Shown piece by piece: positions 24,076-35,834 of a stretch of DNA of 64,000 nt; position 1 is the first letter of the stretch, and every line of letters begins with the position of its first letter. The notes beneath the pieces were generated by a model, which did not search any database, was not told where the DNA came from, and was given only the letters and a program-made list of their open reading frames with translations. Both the position numbers and the translations under genes were made by a program. This stretch comes from Tribonema minus (taxonomy: Eukaryota > Sar > Xanthophyceae > Tribonematales > Tribonemataceae): positions 186,001-250,000 of the forward strand of contig JAFCMP010000044.1 of the NCBI GenBank assembly GCA_017506865.1, written 5' to 3'.

Positions 24076-26466
24076 CTGCGGGCACAATATGTTTGCAGTG
24101 TGTGACGTCATACGTCGATTATGCAGACACGACAAGCGCTATAGCTGAATTTCACCGGTGAGCATCGCTCAGACAGAGGTGCTCTGTTGGAACAGCACAA
24201 GGCAACTGCTAAAACCGCAGAATTGCTCGGAACACAAAAAGTGCAGCAACAGCATGCTCTTCCCTCTCCAGACAGCCATCATTGGCTTTTGACTCATGTA
24301 CAAGTGGGGTCAAACCGTGCATGTACGACTCCTCTACATATTGCACAGGCCGATCCATCAAACCTGGGTCAGCAGGCACTTTTGCATTTATATTTGGAAT
24401 TCTGACCGCATGCAGTCAACTTGATGTATGTGTTGCAGTGGCTTCTTTTTCCTCTTGCAGAAGTAGGTGCTCATGACACTGCTTTTAGCCAAGGCACGAT
24501 GCTTGCGCAGAAAGTTGCTCGTGCGAAAGCAACAGAGAGTTGACTGACCTGCATCAGTGACCGCGGTGCTTCTTGACTGCCCGTGTCCAGATTATAGCGT
24601 GCTTGTCTTGTGTACTCTGCTATTTTTCCATCTGCAGCGCTGCGGCTTGATGCAATCACGCAATAACTGCCGAAGCAAACACCACTGCCGCAGCACCGAC
24701 GATCCACGATGGTTCTGGCGGTAGACTGTGGTCATGATAGCTCCTGCCCTGCGTGAGGGCACGACTGCTGAGCCGCAGACCCTTTCTGGGCCTTTGCGTG
24801 ATCCTCTTGAGCAACAGCATGTTCACTCGCAGGATCCTGATGTCAACAAGACACTGGACAGTTGTTGAAGTATTTATTGAAGTTCGAAAACGCTTGGAGG
24901 TTTGAAGTTCGCTCGAGAAATTTCGAAGTGGCCCCCATGGGCAAAGCTCGACACCGTGTATGAGTGGGCGGCGTCGAGTTGTGTACTTTTGAGCATGCTT
25001 TGGGCTCTTTCAATCTGCATGCATCGTGCACGAGTATACCGCATTGGCGGCAGGATCCCCGGGGCCAGCAGCCCTCGCCGTGGTGAGAAAGATTTTTGCA
25101 AGCCAGACCATGCCATACGGTGAAGCATATCGTGTTGGTACAGCTTTGCAGCGCATTCGAAGGTGTAATCTTGCTGAACTTATTCTCAGAGCAGGACTCA
25201 GCAGCTTGCGGGTCCTACACGTGCCGCTGGTGCATCATATTTGTGCTGCTGCTGAGTGTTTGCAGCATGCCGAAACAATGTGACCTGCTGGGCACGGAGT
25301 CGTTTGTCCTGCTGACGGCCACTTGGATGATACTTTCTACAGCTGTAAGCCTGCCGCGCCAAGGTGCCATCGTGCAGCCGATCCCAGAGTTGTATGCCGC
25401 TGACACCAACCAGCATGCGCGCATCTGCTGCGCGCCTGACTATGTTCACACAGGCCTTATGAGAGATCTTACGCAATCTATGCCATGCAGACATAGCCAG
25501 GCTGAGCGCCGTTGCTCAGTCCCGGCTGATGTATGTGGTGTACCATATTATTCACGAACCCTTGTATGCAAGTGCTTGTACTTTTTGTATGCTGCGTAGC
25601 GCCATGCGCGCCGCTGGCACTGCTGCTCATGGCGCCTTCGCTGTCTTTGCCACGCACGCAATGCCTGTGCTACTCAGCCCTCGCCCGTGCAGCTTTGGGC
25701 GCTGGATCACTGCTGCGCGGCGATCATGATACTGCCGCCACTGATTCTACTGCCAGTGTGCGCATCATGATGCGGTGCAACACGTACATACGTACATGTA
25801 CTTTTTATTGATTCTCGCTCAGGGCGCAAAAAAGCCCAGATGAATGGTCCAACTTGAAGCTTGCTGTACGAAATCTACATATCGTGTGACAGTCTGAAAG
25901 TGTCTCAACGACAATGACTCAAACGCCGCAGACATGTACTTTATTTACTTCCGCTAGAGGGGCACAGTCACGCTGCAGCAAAGTGGCGCTCCACCGCAGT
26001 CTCCAGCAGTGGCTTCAAGCGGCGTGAAGGCTATGCATAGGCGTAATAGGTAGTACGTCATCACTGAGCATCACTACTGCAGTGCAACCCACCAGCTAGT
26101 AGGTGCTTCTGTACAGCAAAAGTGACCAGCATTGTGACAGGGGACAGAGCAATACTGCAGATGCTCAAATTCAATAATAGTGAGTGTTGTATTGTTATGC
26201 AACGCACCAGTTACATGTGCAGGTTTGAAGAGGGCCTGGAGTTGAGAGGTTATGTCTGCACCTTCAGCGAGATGCTGCCAATGCCAGTGAAAGACTACAA
26301 CAAGCCCGCATCCTCAGGCTCGTGTCACACGGTGTTGTTCAACTTGCAGCTGCTGGCAGTGATGCTGTTCTTGCCAACACCATGGAGGGCCCTCATCAGC
26401 GCAAACTGTCGTGCGCATGTGCCCTTCTTATTGCAAATAGCTGCTTGTAAAAAGTCAGCAAATGCT
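24076..26466. other. Intergenic stretch between the tandem copies
   Basis: No confident gene. Two minus-strand segments look exon-like. Around 24550-24660, protein-like text ends at CTGATGCAG|GTCAGT. Around 25330-25450, Ala/Arg/Leu-rich text could be a 5' exon of the left copy. Neither could be joined in phase. The left member of the 47-bp inverted repeat lies at 25797-25843. Confidence 0.3.
25797..25843 (+). repeat. Left member of a 47-bp inverted repeat pair
   Basis: It begins TGTACTTTTTATT and continues through CTCGCTCAGGGCGC. The reverse complement occurs at 33364-33410 with 45 of 47 positions identical, so the two arms face outward around the right tandem gene copy. Confidence 0.75.
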
Positions 26467-29400
26467 TCAACTGAAGTATTCCTGGAAGAAGTCCACATGC
26501 TCAAATCCCGGGAAAATGCTGTATACGGGAATCAGTTGTCTTCCGGCCACTACGGGGAAGAACGAGTAGGGCAGAGCGCGGAGAACCCCAAAGATATATC
26601 CGCCCTCCATTACGGTCTGCAAGAGCGCCGCCGCCACCTGCCACACATGTCAATATGCACAAACAGTTGAGATATTTATGATAATTACGCACGTGCAATG
26701 ACAGACAGCACGATAACGAAACGCAGCACTGCTGTGCACTGCATGGCATGCTTACTTGCCGCATTGCGCACGCTTCAGCACTGCTGTGCACTGCATGGCA
26801 TGCTTACTTGCCGCATTGCGCACGCTTCATACTGCTTGTGCAAACGAAACAAACCAATGCAGGCATGCAGGGTGACCCTTTCATGTGCAAGTGGTGAATG
26901 CCACAGTGCGTGTGCTGAGTGTTAATTAGGGACCAGCTTGAACTTGAAGCTTTTATCTTCCTGGCCTGAGGGAATCATGATCCTGGGACCAGGATACTAT
27001 GTATGCGAGCAAACAATCGATTGTGCTTACCGCGACCCGTCGAGAAAGTGATCAATTTACAAAGACGTGGCATACTTTATTGTCCAATTACGTACCAGCA
27101 TATTGACCAACTTCAAAATGTAAATCTGCGCTTAAGTGACTTTTGAATGATCCCATGACTCATGAGGCCATTGACCATTAAATTCCACGGCATCTACTAT
27201 AGCCAACGCATTGAAAAACAGACGCACACCAGGAAGAGCCTTGTTTGATTACCCACTGCCGCTGTACGATTCACCATTGCCAAGGCAATTGCAAGTAATA
27301 TCGCTTAGTGTGGTGCTCAGATGAGCATCACTGCAGTATGACGAGAATGATCATTAAGAGTTGTGCAAATGCAAGGTGAAGCATCCTTACCAAGTGGGCT
27401 TTAACCCCCAAAATTGAACATGCAACCACTCCATTGGCTCCTAGGTGGCTACCGTGTGATGGACCATGCATAATCAAGTTGAAGCAGCTGTTCATAGCTG
27501 GTATGTTGCGTCATGTAACTTCGAAGTATATACTACTACAGTATATAACATTATTTGAAGACAAATGCTATTACAGCCGGCCTCAGTTTCAACGCCACTG
27601 ATTGGCAATAGCAACCAGCACTGCACTGCAGTTCTGCTCACAAATGTCAGCAACAACTCAGCTCCGCACTGCCCCAGTTTGAGCCTAGTGCAAATGTTCA
27701 GTTCATCAACATGTACTCGTGTATGCATACACCAGGGTGCGCGTGTACCTGTCGGTCCACGCTGGGCTGCTGAGGACCGGTGAACAGCAACCTTTCCCCC
27801 ACCGCAAGGCCTGTTGCCTCCCTCATCATCAGGAGCGCGGCACCCAATGCACAGGCGCCGCCTGTGCGCAGCAGCTGTTGCAGTAGTGCTCGACGCGGCA
27901 TTGCCAGCTGCAGCCCCTGCTTGTGGGCTTTACGCCAGATGCGGTATGAGCGCGCCGCACCCCACGGCACCGCCAGGGCAGCCACTTTGATGGTGTGCTG
28001 CAGTTGGCATTGTGGCACGACAACACTGAGGATCGCACACAAGCATGTACTTTGAAGTACTATAGTATACATACATATGCGCTGATGCAGGCGTCTGAGA
28101 TGATCATACGTAACTTTGAAAGGTCTAATGAAGCATTGATGCACCCCACTCAACGTGCTCTCTGGTGTTGACTGATATGGTGCACTGCGGGTGCCAGCAA
28201 AAATGGGCCTTGTGTACCGTGTGACATGGCCGAGCATCGTCCAGTTAAGTACCTCAAAGTAGGTGCTCACGTATTCGTTTCATGAATACAGCAACATCCG
28301 GTGGATGCCGCTTGTTTGCCATCGTGCCTATCGTGCGCGGTGTGCCCTGAATTGTCAGCGTACCACACTCACCCTCACCTTGCTCACTTCTCACAATGAT
28401 GCCACTCCCAGCCGTAACCGTTGAACCCTGTGTCTACGGGTATACTGCACCGTTCCTGGTACGCATGCGCCAGACTGGTGACAATAAGCCTAACATCAAG
28501 GTCTATCAAAGATTCAACTTGCGTAACATTGTTGTACTTGGAAGCATTTGCATGGACACCCGAACAAACGAAGTTGTGTGGCAGAACAGAACTGCTGGAA
28601 TGTGGAGCGGTTCAAGTTGATATGGCCGTTCCGTGACTCAAGGCATGCACCCGTTTTCATAGTAATACTTCAAAAGTATGCGTATGCGCTGAGATGGAGC
28701 TGTGTCAGCCGTCTTCCCATTCATGGTCATGTATAAGTGCCAATTTGCAGATCAGCCTTTGCTATGGAAGGTCGCGGCACAGTATGTTGCATTGTGCAAG
28801 AAATATCATCACATGCTGTCAGAGATTATTTTTTCACAGGCAACCAGCGTCACCCCAGCAGGAAGTCACACACTTGCAAGCCATTACCCTCTGAGTCAAT
28901 AAACAGCTATAAAGATACCTGGTCATTGCGCTTACCATAATATCCACATCGCTCTTCCAACTGCCAGTAGTGTATGGCAAGCTGTCTAGGAGCTCCTGAA
29001 CACTCGCAATGTTGCTCTTAGTGAATGCAAGCGCTGTTGGTCCAGATGCACCGTTCAGCAACGAGCTGCCAGATTCCTGCGCCTCGGCAGCACGCTTCAA
29101 GAAAGCGGTTGCCAATTGCCAACAAGGGCACCCAATGATGCGGTAACATCTGTAAACACATCGAGTTCATGGCCGTTGTCTTGGCAAGTTTGAGTCGTGC
29201 AACATGTGCTAACATCACCAATGTCAGGTTGCACGTTGCACGCGCACATACATTGGCGAATATAGTGAGGCGACAACAGTACAGCGGCGCGTTTTCTGGC
29301 TCAACTTCAAGTTGTTGAAGAATGCCCCTTGACAAATTTGGTAGGGCTGCAGGATCCAGTGACTGCGCGTGCTAGCATCGGCTAAATGGCCTGGTCATGG

Positions 29401-32000
29401 CCTGAATCGCAGCAAAGCGATTTCAAGTTGGAGTACTACTAGTAGCTTTTGAGTAGCTTTTGCAGAGTGATTGAACTTTGTTGTTGTGGAGGTAGCATAC
29501 AGCCACACAGTTGCAAGGAGCACATTGCATCAAAACCATCATGCATGTATAGGAAATTATTATGTATACTACACTTTGACAGTATTTTGGTGTGTGACCA
29601 AGGACATGCGGTGCAGCATGACCAAGGACATGCGGTGCAGCACATCAGTCATGTACGCTATGACTGAAGGTTAGAGAGGTGCATGAGTGTGTACTTTTGC
29701 CACAGTCACTGTGTGCAGTAGACATCATGATGGTGCTTCTGTTCTCATTGTGTGCCAGCATGCCACACAAGAGCACTACCTTCCACTTATTTTGGCATGT
29801 GGCTTCAAGTTTGACATCATTCATATTATCAGGTGGCATAACCAGGCTACATCCCCACCTTTTAGTCATGTAAAATATTCCACATACTGTTTCAAGTTGC
29901 TACCTCTCGTTAGCATTTAACTTGACAATATCTGTGAGAGTCGTGTCCGCCCTGCTCAAACGCATTGTGCATACTGGTAACCATCATTGCAAGCGACTCC
30001 AGTGAGTCAGCACCCCGGGGCCCCCTGAAGACTCAGTCTGCACGCCCGCACTGCTGCATCCTCAACCTGCAGGCACACCTACATGGTATACTACATTGAG
30101 ATTTCACACCTGACTCATGCTGATACACACTGGCACTCGTCAAAATCTGCGCAATATTGCAATACCCCAGCTAAAGCCCCACTTGTCATTTACCCTAACC
30201 CTTCCCTGTAGAAAAGTCTGCTCACCTGAGAGCCGACTGCGCGATCTTTTATGAGATGATGTCCCTGTCAGAGCTGGCCACTTCGCTCAAGACGTGCATC
30301 ACATCCTCGCTCATCAGCAGCCCCACCGTCTCGGAAGAGGCGGTCAACTCCAACAGCAGAGCACAACATGCCCGGTTCAAATCCTGCAAACGCAGCGACA
30401 CCATGAGAACGCACAAAACGTGAAGAACGCAAGGCAGGGCTGAGTGGGGAGTATCTGCCAACAGGCGCTGGCTTCCATATGCAGAGGTGGTGATCATCAT
30501 GTGCTTTTTCACGAACAGTCACGGTGCTTTTCAGAGCGGTATGTTATGTGCAAGCGCACATGCCATTGGTCCACTTGCAACTTTGGTCGCTACATGCAGC
30601 ATTGCCATCATGGCCAGGTGACACTATTCGCTGCATATGAAACCCTGCTGCCAGAACACGTGCCACGCTGGCGGGATAAAGGTCAGCACACCTGCTGCCT
30701 GCAACGCACAGGAAACACAAGTCTGTCAGGGTGATGCACATTGCATACGGAGTGCATGCAATCAATGGTGTCCACTATATGCCATTTTTGATGAATGACT
30801 TGCGCTGATCGTACATTAATAATTTAAAGAAGGAACATGGTACTGTGGCCATCCCTCATGAATGCCATGGCAGTATCATAGGCTATTGTTTGACAGTAAA
30901 TAACATTCGCGCCCTGCAAACCGCCTGGCGAAGTAGTACTGTCGCACAGTACTGCCCGTCTGAAGTTGCCAAGACTCACTGCAAGTATTCCGCTCCGATC
31001 TATTGCATCGGCCCAGTGATAAACGCTGGAATAGCGGGTGGCGTGAAGCTCATCCTGACGCTGCTGGACACCTGGCAGCGCTGCTACGACCAGCTGTGTC
31101 AGCTGCCCAATGCGTTTGGGCGTCAGTGTGGCCCGTACACCTGCAGGGTCTGAACAACAAGCGCACGTCATTGACAAGCCGTCAGCAGTGTGAGTGCGCC
31201 TGCAATAGTGCATGCCATTGGGTAGCCTGTACGACCAGAGCACATACCACAGTGCGTTAGGAATAGAGGGTTTGTGTGTGCCTGTGCCACTCAACTTTGT
31301 GTGCGCTCATGGTTGGGTGCAGCCTGAGGGAACACTGCCTTTCATAGTTCAACATGCTTCCATTGACACTATGCATGGGGTTGTCCTGGATTTATAGCAA
31401 GCTGTGCAATACGACATGCTGGTGATCGCGAAAGGTTACGTGATGCAAACGTTGTGATTATGGTACTTCTTGCCACTAAATGCTATCACAGACGAATAGA
31501 GTACCAACTTGGTTAAACTTGAAGTGAATGCACAACCACTTAGGTCAACAGTACACACTTACAGAAATCATTTCCTTGGGACACATATGGATCCAAATGA
31601 TTACCCTGAGGCGGTGCAAACTATCATGATTGACAGATTGTTGACCCAGCTGACATTGAAGCTCTAGAGCACCTTCTTGCAGCAGTTGAACAACGGCTTG
31701 CAGTGCTGCGCTGGCGCCGAACGCCGGCACCAGCTCCCGCCGTTGACTTGCGGGGGCCCTGACCTCCAGCCATGCATCTAGTTGAGTGCTGGCTGCATTC
31801 ACCACCGCTGCTGTCAACGCGATGTCTTTATTAACGAGACTGGCAGAGCGCAGCGTCACGAGCCTTGCCAACTCGCTGCTCAGGGCTTGGGTGGCAGGGT
31901 TTGAGTTGGTGATGCCGTCTTGGATCATCGAAAACACATCGTAATCAATGAATGAGACGGCGGGGTCGAAGTAGCGGATGGTGTGGAGCATGGCTGTCAG
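26467..32000 (-). CDS. Right tandem copy of the helical-repeat/membrane gene, with one in-frame TAA
   Basis: Exons, in transcription order, are 32000-31673, 31140-30980, 30383-30226, 29149-28936, 27997-27749 and 26637-26467. Every junction is GT/AG and the phases chain correctly (1, 0, 2, 0, 0) to a TGA at 26469-26467, giving 427 codons including the stop. The text is helical in exons 1-3 (QDGI, VVQLLQE, LTPKRIGQLTQLVV, CALLLELTASSE). Exon 5 is amphipathic with WGAARSYRIW, GGACALGAALLMM and GPQQPSVDRQ, and exon 6 is hydrophobic. I suggest an armadillo-like repeat protein with C-terminal membrane segments; the family is not recognised. Exon 3 contains an in-frame TAA at 30251-30249, eight codons before a strong donor (CAG|GTGAGC) of the right phase. 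The protein therefore truncates, or the codon is read through or reassigned. 5' exons upstream of 32000 were not found. Confidence 0.6.
26724..26829. repeat. Perfect 52-bp tandem duplication
   Basis: Two consecutive copies of a 52-bp unit starting CAGCACTGCTGTGCACTGCA, with no mismatches that I can see. It lies about 90 bp upstream (in transcript sense) of the last exon of the right tandem copy, in the intron. Confidence 0.85.
29596..29643. repeat. Perfect 24-bp tandem duplication
   Basis: Two adjacent copies of GACCAAGGACATGCGGTGCA plus four bases, inside the intron between exons 3 and 4 of the right tandem copy. Confidence 0.8.
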
Positions 32001-32431
32001 CTGCAGCAGCAACAGTGACGGGCAGCGTGCAGAAGCGAGCTGTTGATTGACACAACAAAAGCGTATCAGTGCTGAGGGTCAGCAGCGTCAAACATCCCTG
32101 AGCAATGTTTGCATGAGCATCAGCAGGTGTGTAGCCAACAGCTCTTGGACTTTGAAGTTGCCAGTTATATATTTCTGCCTCAAAAGTCCTCCATGATAGT
32201 ATGTCAAACATCTGGTCAGTCCAGCACTCTCGGCATGTACGCTGCCCCACGAAAGCGCTTGAATTCAAATGCTGCATTCTGCTCACCCGACGCCTCAACA
32301 CTCCACAAGTCACAACGCTAGCTCACTTGCACCAGCGATGAAGGTGTCTCGCGGCTCCGTGTGGGGAGAGCACGACGAATCTGTCTCGTATACTCCATCG
32401 GCGTTGACACATCGGTCGCTTTCGCACCGTG

Positions 32432-32641
32432 TCACTCCCGAAGTATGCATGCGCTGAAGAAGGCGAGGAACGCTGACGCTACCGCCGCACTTCGACCCAG
32501 CGAGGGAGTGTCTACTGATGGCCTCTGAGTCTGGTAGCAGCGGTAAATGCCTTGCGCAAGGCTGCCGCTGCGTGGAATCAACACCCTGAAGGGCCGGCTC
32601 GTGATCCTCCTCAGCAGGAGCCTGCTATCTCGCACAAGCAC
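32432..32641 (-). CDS. Possible small mitochondrial single-membrane-span protein
   Basis: A 69-codon frame, ATG 32641-32639 to TGA 32434-32432. The first 35 residues are rich in Arg, Ser and Leu with no acidic residue after position 5, as in mitochondrial presequences. A hydrophobic segment (AAVASAFLAFFSACI) follows near the C-terminus. This layout resembles small accessory subunits of mitochondrial inner-membrane complexes, but no family motif is recognised. The opposite strand also has an Arg-rich open frame, and splicing to further exons cannot be excluded. Confidence 0.3.
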   Translation of the reverse strand: MLVRDSRLLLRRITSRPFRVLIPRSGSLAQGIYRCYQTQRPSVDTPSLGRSAAVASAFLAFFSACILRE

Positions 32642-35600
32642 CAGACAGAGACGCGCCTACACTCGTGCTGTGAGGTCTGTGAACGGCGCAAACATTGCAC
32701 GTTGCCGTGTCGTGTCCAGTAGGCCGAGCCTTCCCCCCCGTTTCCCCGCGTTTACGCGTTCCCGGGATCAGGCTCGAGAGAGCTGCCCACCAACAGGCAA
32801 GGCGAGGCGAGGCGAGCGAGGCGAGAGCGCTGCTGACTTTTACTAGACGAAGACTCTCGTTGCCTCCTGCATCCCCAGTCCTCTCAGAGTACTCCACAGT
32901 AGCCAATGCTGGAGTTCGTGTTTGAAAACCCTCTGTATACAAGCTTTCAACTCGAGATTACGGGGCAATAGCTAGGTCTCCGCCATCTCCCTTGTGCTCC
33001 TCATTGTTCCGTCTTTGCAGTACAATTTTACGAGACATAGCATGAGACATTGCATTTCTCATGCCACAAGCTTAGTAGCTCCCATGCGATATATGCAACG
33101 GTTCATACACTCAACTCTCTCTTGTTCTTCATGCTCGAGATCGAGATCTTGGCTTTCGTATCCCTCCGATCCCCGCCCTACTCCCTCTTGCATGTGTGTT
33201 GCAAATGTAACAATGCGTATGCACTCATTGAATGACATTTGAGAGCAAATGTTTCCGCTGACTGGCGTCTGACAGAAACTGGCGATTGCAATGTGCAGTG
33301 CTCAAATGTTTGCGTGCAGGCAGTGCAGCCTGACATAAATACAAGTCTACAGCTAGATGCCAATCATCTGGGCTTTTTCGCGCCCTGAGCGAGAATTAAT
33401 AAAAAGTACACGCGTGCAGCCTGACTCACAAGATGCATGTGTATGATGGCTTTTTGTTTCACTAAATATGCATCGAAGTTGAATGGAAGGCAATTTAACA
33501 GTCAAGTGTCACCGTGCGAGTGCAAATGCCATGCACTTGTATTATGATAGCAAGCTGGTGATCACTACCAAATTTGACTACGACACTTAGCATGCGTACA
33601 CATGTTTAAGCATTCATTCAGCATATACTCCTGTCTCCGACAACTGCAGCATCTACCTGTACTCCGGCGCGCGTGAATGAGGGGTCAGTTGAGGGGCATG
33701 CACTCCAAGCAATTATCAAGCAGCTGAGAATTACAAGCAATGCTCGTACATTTTTAATGCATGTGTCACCAAAACGAAATTGCGCAACCTGGTGCGCGAA
33801 CATGGCGAAGTGAACGTTTGTCACTATACGGACATCAGCAGCACAACCAAAACAACCTGATGCAACTACAACAAGTTAACAGCACCTGCAAACAGAGTTT
33901 GTCAGCACACAAAATTGATCCCAAGGTGGGACTGCCATGGTGGTAAAATGTGGTAGTATTTACAGTGGCAAATGGCTTTAGCACACGCCACATCAAATTG
34001 GTGGCAGGGTTAGGTTAACCTGTCGCATCGACAACTTCAACTAAAGCACACAACAGATCAACTGACCAAGAACTGCAAGCATCACGCAATGTGTTGTGAG
34101 TCAGTTTGGACTCAAGCTTGACAAGCCAAAATGAATGCACATAAGCCCTGCGATGTTAACATCATGCAAAGCACTGGCGGTGCCCGCATGTGGCAAGCAA
34201 CAACACCAACTGGACTGATCACAGAAACCTTGCCTTGTCTAACGTATTGCAGCATCCAAGATAGTGTTATCAGGTAAGCGCATCGGCTGTAAAGTATGTG
34301 CAAGCGCAAGGACAGCACACCTGACGGGTGTGTCTGCTGCACTAAAAGGCGCAAACTAGAATTCGAATTCAGGTAAAAGACAGAACAGTCAAACAAAAAC
34401 TGCCATCAAACCGTTGCGCCATAATCACACTTAAGAAATCAACAAGGCCACTGCTGTAGTGCTGCATACCTAAACGATGGGTAAAACTTGGAGCACCATG
34501 CTTGAACTGACCGTATGGACTAAACACGTGTGGCTTGAACTGAACAAGTGTGTGGCAGTGTGGTAGAAGCCGCCCTGCAACGAGTACATTGAAAAAAGGT
34601 GCGGCAACGTGCTTGCAGAGCACAAGAGCAAAGATGTTGTCCAACATAGCCAAACTTTAGAGCAACAACAGGCGCATTACTGTTCTGTTGCAACTGCAGC
34701 TTGTGAAGCAAGCAGCATGGGAGTAGCCACGCATGGGCAACAGTAAAACGATTGGAAAACCCACAAAGGCTCAAGCTCCAGGAAACGTCATGGAGAAGTA
34801 TCTACCACTACAAGCACCCTGACACGGCATGAACTGCGCCACCAGTCACCAGGACAGTCATGACCACGAACAAGCGGGCCAAGTATGCGCAAGCGCTGCA
34901 ATGGCGGCAAACCGCACTACATGGCATCTTACACATTATCAGCAACCACATTTCATGCAGCTTATCAGGTTGTTGTATCAACTCAAAGGCATGGACATAT
35001 CATCACAAATTGGATATGGCGAATCACTCCAGTACCTGACAGACATTGTGGTGGGGAGGGGGAGGTAGGCTTGACTGTTGCTGTTCTTGGAGAGCTGAGA
35101 CATCTGGTGGAGATGCAGATGCAACCACAGTGCAGCAGGTATAGATTGAACACACAATCATATGAACAGCATACCGATTGATAGCTGGCAGCGGGAACAC
35201 TCGACTACATGACAAAGCAGATGTCAAGTCAGCATGGCATCGGAGCACAACAGGCAACAAGCCACCAACAACTAAACTGCAGGCAAATGGAAAGGGACAC
35301 GTGCAAATGCAAGAGAACATGACAAGAGAAGCAAGGTGTACCTTGACAGGAACGGGCTGTGAAGTGTACTTGTATTGACGGCTGACCTGGAAGTCGGCGC
35401 CACCTGCATGCGCTTGGCATGACAAAGAGTGTGTACATACAACATTGGCACGCGCACGGCGCGACACAAGGAGCTGCACGCGAGAGGTGCAACATGCTGT
35501 AAAGTGACAGCGCACAAAGGTGCGGGTCCATGGCTGCAGGGCACTGACTGCCCGCGAAGCAACGATACCCTTGCCTGAAACGAAGACTTGCGGTGGATGG

Positions 35601-35834
35601 AGGAGTGGTGTGCTGCTGGGAGGCGAGGCAGGGGCCCTTGAGCTGAGTCAGCGCTCAACAGGTCAGCTGCACGGCTGTCTCCTGAGCCTGTGCGAACTAA
35701 GCAGCGACACCGTGACACACGAAGGGGGGGGGGGGGTAGCAGCAACGTGGGGGCGCGGACGCGCACACAACCTACCAGCGGCGGCAGCAGCAGCAGCAGC
35801 AGTGCAAGCAGCGCGCCGCAACGCGCTGGTGCGG
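32642..35834. other. Non-coding stretch, right arm of the inverted repeat
   Basis: No supported gene. It holds the right member of the 47-bp inverted repeat (33364-33410) and short chance frames. A minus-strand segment ending at a CAG|GTAGAT donor near 33660 could be a 5' exon of the right tandem copy, but the phase cannot be tested. Confidence 0.4.
33364..33410 (-). repeat. Right member of the 47-bp inverted repeat pair
   Basis: The reverse complement of 25797-25843, with two mismatches. Its outer end reads AATAAAAAGTACA on the plus strand. I could not recognise a clear target-site duplication in the immediate flanks. Confidence 0.75.

Noticed and set aside
23521..24105. 194-codon plus-strand polyleucine frame
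   Set aside because: It is the complement of the CAG tract in the minus-strand exon, whose phase and paralogy support the Gln reading.
26122..26670. 182-codon plus-strand open frame
   Set aside because: It lies antisense across the terminal exon of the right tandem copy, has no recognisable motif and has neutral codon composition.
30188..30200. TACCCTAACCCTTCC as a telomeric tract
   Set aside because: Only about one and a half units, within chance expectation; not listed as a repeat.
30374..30386. GGTTCAAATCC resembling a tRNA T-loop
   Set aside because: It lies inside exon 3 of the tandem gene and no matching acceptor, D or anticodon stems could be drawn.
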